From the NCBI RefSeq assembly GCF_042664895.1, contig NZ_JBHTBQ010000009.1, positions 1 to 64,000 of the forward strand: a stretch of 64,000 nucleotides of DNA. The letters are read 5' to 3'. This document shows positions 58,690 through 64,000 of the stretch, in pieces. Below the pieces are notes generated by a model, which did not search any database, had not been told where the DNA came from, and saw only the letters and a list, made by a program, of their open reading frames with translations. The position numbers and the translations under genes are program-made. Source of the stretch: Iodobacter arcticus (GTDB lineage: Bacteria > Pseudomonadota > Gammaproteobacteria > Burkholderiales > Chitinibacteraceae). Positions within the stretch are counted from its first letter, which is position 1. The number at the start of each line of letters is the position of its first letter.

Positions 58690-59163
58690 ATGGATAGAAA
58701 TTGGAACAGCTTTATTCCGATTGATGCAGCTTCTTCAATTCGTGGCTGTTTGGGCAAGGCGAGGGATAAAAATAATAAGTCCGTTGAAGGCGTGGCCGAC
58801 TTAATGGCGGCGACCCATCACGATTTATATAAGTGGCAAGCCAATGGCCGTATGCCTGCCATTTTAATTCCTGCTTTTGAATACGCTTGCGGTGCTTCTT
58901 TTTTATCTGAATGGCTGGCACTGAAATCAGGACGTTTGGTGATCAATGTGCCGGTGGGGCGAAATGCCAATGCGCAGGATGTGAATAAATTACAGAGCCT
59001 GCTCACCGATGCAGTTAGCCAGATTTTGAAATTTGCTGATGGGCAAACCGATGCCACCACCGCTGTCGCCGCGATCCATGCAGGTATGGCAGGACTAGCT
59101 TGGCACAAGGTCAATATCGAAAAACACAGCCAGCCAGAGCTGGCACTGGGAGGTGATGAATGA
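58690..59163 (+). CDS. Early phage regulator-like protein (CII/YdaS-like pattern)
   Basis: A 157-residue protein. The N-terminal half has ADLMAATHHDLYKWQANGRM and PAFEYACGASFLSEWLA, the style of phage CII/YdaS-type regulators that bind DNA; the C-terminal half is helical (LQSLLTDAVSQILKFADGQT). It starts the second run of the early arm, and its stop overlaps the next start. The start at 58690 is preferred over 58654. Not closely matched to a named family. Confidence 0.55.
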   Translation: MDRNWNSFIPIDAASSIRGCLGKARDKNNKSVEGVADLMAATHHDLYKWQANGRMPAILIPAFEYACGASFLSEWLALKSGRLVINVPVGRNANAQDVNKLQSLLTDAVSQILKFADGQTDATTAVAAIHAGMAGLAWHKVNIEKHSQPELALGGDE

Positions 59164-59462
59164 GTAAAACCCAAGTCAGCGGCAAAGGCAGCCGGGTATT
59201 GCAAGTGCTTAAAGCACTTCGCGGCCACACGATTACCGGCTTATCTAATAAAGACCTTGCGGATGCTTTAGGTTGCAGCGCGGTCACCATCACCCGCGAT
59301 ATGGCGGATCTGATTGATGCGGGCTTAGTGGTGAAATTAGACAACGGGCGATTTGCCCACAGCGTGGCCATGCTGCAAATCGCGCAAGCCCATGCAGAGC
59401 ATGTAGCCAAATTACAAAGCCGAATTATTGAAATTAACTGCCGCATCGCGGCTGGTGCATAA
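59160..59462 (+). CDS. IclR-like winged-helix phage protein
   Basis: A 100-residue protein with an IclR-type winged helix: GKGSRVLQVLKALRGHTITG, LSNKDLADALGCSAVTITRD, MADLIDAGLVVKLDNGRFAH. The C-terminal part is a short coiled helix. It would bind DNA; targets unknown. Overlap of 4 bp with the previous gene (ATGA) shows coupling. Confidence 0.75.
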   Translation: MSKTQVSGKGSRVLQVLKALRGHTITGLSNKDLADALGCSAVTITRDMADLIDAGLVVKLDNGRFAHSVAMLQIAQAHAEHVAKLQSRIIEINCRIAAGA

Positions 59463-59470
59463 GGAGATCG

Positions 59471-60382
59471 ATGATGGGACGCGTAAAACAAACATCAAGC
59501 GAAGTAATTGATTTACCCGAATTGCCGGTTGAGCACGGGCTGAACCAGCAGCAAATGAGCACGCTAACGCAGGAGATTAGCGCTCAGTTTGGTGATGGGC
59601 AGATTTATGACCGCATTCGCGTTGTGAATGAGGCTCGGTTTTATATGGCCCAAAGTGCCGAAGCGATGCTGGAGGCGGGCAAGCGTTTGATTGTGTTGAA
59701 AGAGAACGAACCTCATGGCGAGTTTGAATCCATTGTTCGTGAGCAGTTGGGCCTTCCTGAGCGCACCGCACAACGCATGATGCAGGCGTCTATTAAATAT
59801 ATGTCACCCAAGCTTTTGGCAAAAGCGCCGACGTTGGCGCTTTTGGGCAAATCAAAACTTTTTGAGTTAATGACCGAAGATGACGATGAATTGGCCGCAC
59901 TGGCTGAGGGCGGCACGGTTGCTGGGCTAAAACTTGATGAAATTGACCGCATGACCAACCGTGAATTGAGGCATGCGCTGCGCGAAGGTAGTGAAAACTA
60001 TCAAGCACTTAGCCAGCTACAAGCCAATACAAACACCGAACGCGATCAGCTCAAACTTGATTTAGCAAAGCGCGAAAAACTGATTACTGAAATGGACCCG
60101 ATTGATCTGGGAGACGGCCTCAGGGTTGAGGTTAGCCAGCAGGTCTCTGCAGCCGAAATAGCACTGCGCTCATTAAAAAAACCGTTTACTGCATTAGCTG
60201 AACACACCGAACAGCATGGATTTATGCATGACGATTTTATGGCTGGGCTATTGGGACAATTGCAATTTGCACTTAATCAGCTACGTGGCGAATTCAGTAT
60301 TAAAGAAGCGCCCGATGGCGAGGCTATGCCTGCCTGGCTGAGAGAAGAAGCCCCGCTGCCTGCCGCGCAGGAAGAGGCCTAA
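59471..60382 (+). CDS. DUF3102-domain phage protein
   Basis: A 303-residue protein with the DUF3102 segment (NEARFYMAQSAEAMLEAGKR; GEFESIVREQLGLPERTAQR; MMQASIKYMSPK), common in mobile elements and often beside ParB-like or plasmid genes. The second half is helical (YQALSQLQANTNTERDQLKL; ALRSLKKPFTALAEHTEQHG). Function is unknown; it precedes the transposase by 3 bp, so is likely co-transcribed with it and may assist replication or transposition. AAGGAG precedes ATG 59471. Confidence 0.75.
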   Translation: MMGRVKQTSSEVIDLPELPVEHGLNQQQMSTLTQEISAQFGDGQIYDRIRVVNEARFYMAQSAEAMLEAGKRLIVLKENEPHGEFESIVREQLGLPERTAQRMMQASIKYMSPKLLAKAPTLALLGKSKLFELMTEDDDELAALAEGGTVAGLKLDEIDRMTNRELRHALREGSENYQALSQLQANTNTERDQLKLDLAKREKLITEMDPIDLGDGLRVEVSQQVSAAEIALRSLKKPFTALAEHTEQHGFMHDDFMAGLLGQLQFALNQLRGEFSIKEAPDGEAMPAWLREEAPLPAAQEEA

Positions 60383-60385
60383 GCC

Positions 60386-62170
60386 ATGAGCGCCGTCCTA
60401 ACCGAACGCATCGTTGCAGTGGCACAAGCCGCCCGCCTTGCCGGGCATGGCGGCAAAGGGGCGATTTATCAAACGGCCTGCCGCGATTTATGCATTTCTC
60501 CCGCCACGCTGGCCAAAAAGTTGAAGGAAGTGGCGGTGACTCAAACACGTAAACGGCGCACCGATGCGGGGCAAAGCCAGCTGAGCCGGGATGAGGCCAT
60601 GCTGATCTCGGCGCTGTTGATGGAGTCCACACGTAAAAATGGCAAGCGTTTGTATTCGGTGGTGGATGCGGTGGAAACACTGCGGGCTAATGCCATGATC
60701 CGGGCGGAGTTTATTGATAAAGCATCGGGAGAAGTCAGGATGCTTTCAATCACGGCTATTTCACGGGCGCTGCGTACTTATGGCTTGCACCCCGATCAAT
60801 TGCTGGCCCCTGCGCCGGTGATGGAGCTGGCCAGCCTGCACCCTAACCATGTTTGGCAAATTGATGCCAGTTTGTGCGTGTTGTATTACCTAAAGCCGTC
60901 TATTGACCTGAACGCAAACGGGTTGCGGGTGATGGATCACGCAGAGTTTTATAAAAACAAACCTAAAAACGTGGCGCGGATTGCGGCGGACCGGGTGTGG
61001 AGTTATGAGATCACCGAGCACTGCAGCGGCTGGATTTATGCGGAATATGTGATGGGGGCGGAGTCGGGTGAAAACCTGTGCTCGGTGCTGATTAATGCCA
61101 TGCAGGAGCGTGGCGGAGCTGATCTGCTGCACGGGGTGCCGAAGATCCTGAACCTAGACCCCGGCTCGGCCAATACGGCATCCATGACTAAAAACCTATG
61201 CCGCGCCTTGGGCATCCAGATGGTGGTGCATAAGGCAGGCAGTGCCCGCGCCACCGGCCAAGTTGAAAACGCCCGCAATATTATCGAACGCAAGCTTGAG
61301 CCAGGTTTGAAGTTTCAGCCGGTGGCTAATTTGGACGAGTTAAATGCACTGGCTAAGAAATGGCGCGCTCATTTTAACGCCACCGCCGTACATAGCCGCC
61401 ACGGTAAGACTCGCAATCAGCTGTGGATGACGATTTTAGCCAGCCAACTGATTAAAGCGCCTTCGGTTGAGGTGTGCCGTGAGCTGGCGGTGGCCGAGCC
61501 AGAAAGCCGCAAGGTGTCGCCTAAATTACGGGTTTCATTCCAAGGCCGTGAGTTTGATGTGTCCAGCGTGCCAGATGTGATGGTGGGCGAAAAGCTGATG
61601 ATTACCCGCAACCCGTGGCGCAGTGATGCGGCGCAGGTGGTGTTGGTGAATGAAGACGGCATTGAGGTGTTCCACATCGTGCCTGAGGTGCTGAAAAACG
61701 AATACGGCTTTGCTGAATCAGCCGCGACTTTTGGTGAGTTTAAATCCCACGCTGAAACACCGGCACAACGCGCCGTTAAAAGCATTGAGCAACTGGTGAC
61801 TGGAACAGGTTCTTTAACTGATGCGGAAGCCGCCCGCAAAGCCAAGGTATTGCCCTTTGGTGGCCAGCTTGATCCTTATAAGCATATCGATGATGCCAAG
61901 CTGCCGACCTATTTGCCTCGACGTGGCACCGAGCACGATCTGACTGCACCAGAGGTTTCTTTCCCTCCGCTATCGCATATTGAAGCTGCAAAATTACTTA
62001 AGCCGCGTGTTGAAAACGCCGGTGGTGAGTGGTCTGTTGATCGTTTTGCATGGCTGCAGCAGCGCTTTCCCGGTGGCGTTCCACCGGAGCAAATTGATGT
62101 GATTTTTGCTGAGCTGATTAGCCCTGCGGCAGATAAAAAAACACCGCTGCGCATCGTTAAAGCAGCCTGA
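60386..62170 (+). CDS. Mu-type DDE transposase (BcepMu TnpA-like)
   Basis: A 594-residue recombinase that cuts the phage ends and joins them to target DNA during integration and replicative transposition. The N terminus has two helix-turn-helix-like blocks for end binding (about 1-130). The catalytic core carries Asp160 (HVWQIDASLC), Asp258 (ILNLDPGSANTAS) and Glu294 (GQVENARNIIERK), a DD(35)E triad. A beta-barrel-like domain with VVLVNEDGIEVFHIV (about 380-440) follows and a C-terminal region for the ATPase. The next gene is the MuB-like ATPase. Shares the domain order of Mu A but is clearly of the BcepMu type by context. Confidence 0.9.
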   Translation: MSAVLTERIVAVAQAARLAGHGGKGAIYQTACRDLCISPATLAKKLKEVAVTQTRKRRTDAGQSQLSRDEAMLISALLMESTRKNGKRLYSVVDAVETLRANAMIRAEFIDKASGEVRMLSITAISRALRTYGLHPDQLLAPAPVMELASLHPNHVWQIDASLCVLYYLKPSIDLNANGLRVMDHAEFYKNKPKNVARIAADRVWSYEITEHCSGWIYAEYVMGAESGENLCSVLINAMQERGGADLLHGVPKILNLDPGSANTASMTKNLCRALGIQMVVHKAGSARATGQVENARNIIERKLEPGLKFQPVANLDELNALAKKWRAHFNATAVHSRHGKTRNQLWMTILASQLIKAPSVEVCRELAVAEPESRKVSPKLRVSFQGREFDVSSVPDVMVGEKLMITRNPWRSDAAQVVLVNEDGIEVFHIVPEVLKNEYGFAESAATFGEFKSHAETPAQRAVKSIEQLVTGTGSLTDAEAARKAKVLPFGGQLDPYKHIDDAKLPTYLPRRGTEHDLTAPEVSFPPLSHIEAAKLLKPRVENAGGEWSVDRFAWLQQRFPGGVPPEQIDVIFAELISPAADKKTPLRIVKAA

Positions 62171-62183
62171 TCAGGAGCTTGAA

Positions 62184-63404
62184 ATGTTGAGATTAAAAGG
62201 CGTATTGCACTCTTTACTAATAAAGCAAAGTGATTTAGCCACCGCCATTGGTGTTTCAGATGCGGGCATAGCGCAAATCATTAACCACAACGATTGGCCC
62301 AAGCTCAAAAAAATGGATGAATTAAAAGCAACCATTTTGGCGTTTTTAGCGGAGCACGGCGCTGCTGTGGCGCAGACCCAGTATGTATTTGATGTAGAGC
62401 CGACCCCTGAAGCGTTTGCAGGGATTCGGGTTAATAACGATCAGATTCAAAACGCGCGGATTCACCATTCAAAAACTGCACTCAACGAGGATGACGTCAT
62501 GTTGCTTAGAAAACAAACCTTGCATCAAGCCACTCGCAAGCATTTTGGGCTGTTTCGAGATCCGTTTGCGGATGAGGCGGTGCAGTCGCACGAAGATATG
62601 TATATCAGCCCCGATGTGCGCTATGTGCGCGAGGCGATGTTTCAGACCGCTAAGCACGGCGGAATGATGGCGGTAGTGGCGGAATCTGGCGCGGGCAAGA
62701 CTACGCTGATGCGCGATTTGCAGGATCGCATTCTGCGCGAAAACCTGCCGATCATGATTATCCGCCCCTACGTTTTGGCCATGGAAGGCAACGATCGAAG
62801 CGGTAAAACGCTCAAGGCCAGCGACATCGTTGAGGCGATTAAAAGCGCGGTGGCCCCGCTGCAAAGAAACCGAGTTAATCCAGAGGCGCGGTTTAAGCAG
62901 CTGCACACGGCGCTGTGCGACAGCCATCAAGCGGGGTACAGCCATTGTTTGATTATCGACGAGGCGCACTCTCTGCCGATTGCCACGCTTAAGCACTTAA
63001 AGCGATTTTTTGAGCTGGAAATGGGTTTCAAAAAGCTGCTGAGCATCATCTTGGTGGGCCAGCCAGAGTTAAAAGCGAAGTTATCCGAGCGCAATTCGGA
63101 GGTGCGCGAAGTGGTACAGCGCTGCGAGGTAGTGGAGCTGCTGCCACTGGATGGGGCAAGGCTGGATGATTATTTGAAATTCAAGTTTCAACGCATGAAT
63201 AAGCCGGTGGCCGAGGTGATCGACGCGAGCGGTATTGAGGCGCTGCGGGCCAAGTTGACTATGGCGAGCAACCGAACTGGGCGTAATGAATCGGTTTCTT
63301 TGTTGTATCCACTCGCGGTCGGCAACCTGCTGACTGCGTGCATGAATCTGGCTGCGTCTGTGGGCGCTCCAGTTGTCACTGCTGACGTTGTCAAGGGGGT
63401 GTGA
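62184..63404 (+). CDS. MuB-like transposition ATPase (AAA+)
   Basis: A 406-residue ATPase. The N-terminal ~60 residues form a helix-turn-helix (LIKQSDLATAIGVSDAGIAQ). The AAA core has Walker A AESGAGKTT (166-174), Walker B HCLIIDEAHS (Asp259, Glu260) and ILVGQPEL as sensor-1. Such proteins bind target DNA, activate the transposase and give target immunity. It is shared with Tn552/Tn5053-like TniB and ExeA-type ATPases, but the pairing with a Mu-type transposase settles the role. CAGGAG precedes ATG 62184. Confidence 0.9.
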   Translation: MLRLKGVLHSLLIKQSDLATAIGVSDAGIAQIINHNDWPKLKKMDELKATILAFLAEHGAAVAQTQYVFDVEPTPEAFAGIRVNNDQIQNARIHHSKTALNEDDVMLLRKQTLHQATRKHFGLFRDPFADEAVQSHEDMYISPDVRYVREAMFQTAKHGGMMAVVAESGAGKTTLMRDLQDRILRENLPIMIIRPYVLAMEGNDRSGKTLKASDIVEAIKSAVAPLQRNRVNPEARFKQLHTALCDSHQAGYSHCLIIDEAHSLPIATLKHLKRFFELEMGFKKLLSIILVGQPELKAKLSERNSEVREVVQRCEVVELLPLDGARLDDYLKFKFQRMNKPVAEVIDASGIEALRAKLTMASNRTGRNESVSLLYPLAVGNLLTACMNLAASVGAPVVTADVVKGV

Positions 63405-63405
63405 G

Positions 63406-63720
63406 ATGAGTATCGCAATCGGGATTCAACAACGCCCCGGTCTGGCCGAGGCAGTCAAGGTGGCTGAAAACGTGATGATATCGATGCGCACCATCGACTG
63501 GTTGATTCGTAAGAAGTTAAGTGTGCAGTTGCAAGGCAGTCGTGACACAAAAACGGGCAAGCCCTTTGTGCTCATTCAATACGCAAAAGGCTGGTGCGCT
63601 AAGTTTAAGGCTGATTTTGGCGCGGAGATTGTGCAGCACATGCGCAGCAAAGAGGGGCAATTTGAGCTGTGGCAGTTTGAAATGCAGGGGTGTCTTGTTC
63701 AATGGTTTGAGGAGGTGTGA
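63406..63720 (+). CDS. Early-arm phage protein of unknown function
   Basis: A 104-residue protein (MSIAIGIQQRPGLAEAVKVA; LIRKKLSVQLQGSRDTKTGK) with a positively charged helical N-terminal half and a beta-hairpin-like middle. It starts 1 bp after the ATPase stop. No known family recognised; co-transcribed with the transposition genes. Confidence 0.65.
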   Translation: MSIAIGIQQRPGLAEAVKVAENVMISMRTIDWLIRKKLSVQLQGSRDTKTGKPFVLIQYAKGWCAKFKADFGAEIVQHMRSKEGQFELWQFEMQGCLVQWFEEV

Positions 63721-63721
63721 G

Positions 63722-63997
63722 ATGAGCAGCGTCTTGAATCCTGAGGTAATGAGCCGCCAGAACGAAGTATTGCGCCGCCTGCGTGAATTTGGGGTATCGG
63801 TGCTGCGGGTGATCCCTAGCTCGCAAGTTGTGCCAAGTGATGATGCGATCACGTTAGAAATTGACGCGGTTTTTCGCCGGGCATTGCGCAATGTGATGTT
63901 GGGCAAGATGCAGGTGCGCGATGTAGAGGGCGTGCGGGTGTGTGTGCACAGCACCCAGTTGTATGACGTGCATATTTTGTGGCGGGAAGTGGCGTGA
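63722..63997 (+). CDS. Early-arm phage protein of unknown function
   Basis: A 91-residue protein (MSSVLNPEVMSRQNEVLRRL; RRALRNVMLGKMQVRDVEGV), part of the same operon, with its ATG 1 bp after the previous stop. Its own stop overlaps an ATG at 63997 (TGATG), so another gene begins at the window edge. Function unknown. Confidence 0.65.
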   Translation: MSSVLNPEVMSRQNEVLRRLREFGVSVLRVIPSSQVVPSDDAITLEIDAVFRRALRNVMLGKMQVRDVEGVRVCVHSTQLYDVHILWREVA

Positions 63998-64000
63998 TGC

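Larger units (their letters stand above)
28696..64000. mobile_element. BcepMu-type Mu-like transposable prophage (right end to beyond the window)
   Basis: At least 35.3 kb of contiguous phage genes. Head genes follow the Mu order (gp27, gp28, gp29, F, G, I, capsid, gp36, gp37, gp38-like), tail genes the P2 order (FI, FII, E/E', T, U, X, D, V, W, J, I, H). Early genes include a DDE transposase and a MuB-like ATPase. Late genes point left and early genes right, diverging at a repressor; this matches BcepMu, not Mu. All structural genes appear intact, so the prophage may be functional. Its other end is outside the window. Confidence 0.92.

Noticed and set aside
1..64000. tRNA, rRNA or classical riboswitch genes
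   Set aside because: No convincing cloverleaf, rRNA stretch or known riboswitch core was recognised by eye; glmS has no ribozyme-like leader.

Overview
The window looks like a chromosomal segment of a betaproteobacterium, probably Neisseriales/Chromobacteriaceae-like. This is inferred from the hut cluster, the style of the signalling proteins and a BcepMu-type prophage; no rRNA or tRNA gene is present to confirm it. The left 28.7 kb is host chromosome. The right 35.3 kb is a Mu-like transposable prophage that runs off the right edge.

Positions 1-2227 are a degraded mobile region on the downstream side of glmS. It holds the end of an IS3-family element, an ATPase gene broken by a stop codon, a fragment resembling the C-terminal part of a Tn7 TnsD-type target selector, and an array of TACGACTTTAAT-like repeats with 20 bp spacing. 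The array stops about 25 bp from the glmS stop codon, where Tn7 relatives insert (attTn7). Then come glmS, an Lrp/AsnC regulator, envelope genes (NTF2-like, DUF4349 lipoprotein, LoiP-like M48 protease), and a signalling block: an HD-like protein and a CHASE2 cyclase, divergent from FecR and OmpA-like proteins. A dispersed histidine-utilisation cluster (hutC, hutI, hutG, hutU, hutH) has copies of one palindromic intergenic repeat in all three gaps between its catabolic genes. A Cache-GAF-GGDEF protein, mscL, rlmM, a histidine kinase, a CbiM-like membrane protein, an alpha/beta hydrolase and a 2Fe-2S ferredoxin complete the host part.

The prophage begins at a Mu-right-end-like sequence at 28696. 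Its late genes run leftward from about 56 kb to 28.8 kb: lysis, Mu-type head genes, P2-type contractile tail and baseplate, tail fibres, and a DNA adenine methylase at the mom position. Its early genes run rightward from 57.6 kb: gp16-like DNA-binding protein, small regulators, DUF3102, DDE transposase and MuB-like ATPase. The two arms diverge at a repressor gene and a promoter whose spacer is a palindrome. This layout matches BcepMu rather than Mu.

The most interesting part is a three-gene cassette on the opposite strand inside the head-gene block (46.87-48.69 kb): a PAAR-domain protein, a protein with the R / STS / ExE pattern of ADP-ribosyltransferase toxins plus a glycine-zipper tail, and a small acidic probable immunity protein. 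It looks like a type VI secretion effector module carried by a phage. Other notable points are a nearly identical 37-bp element upstream of both the lysis and the protease genes (candidate late promoters, placed like Plys and PI of Mu), a folded leader in front of the methylase, a nested Rz/Rz1 pair, a tail-chaperone frameshift arrangement, and overlapping antisense reading frames in the early region.
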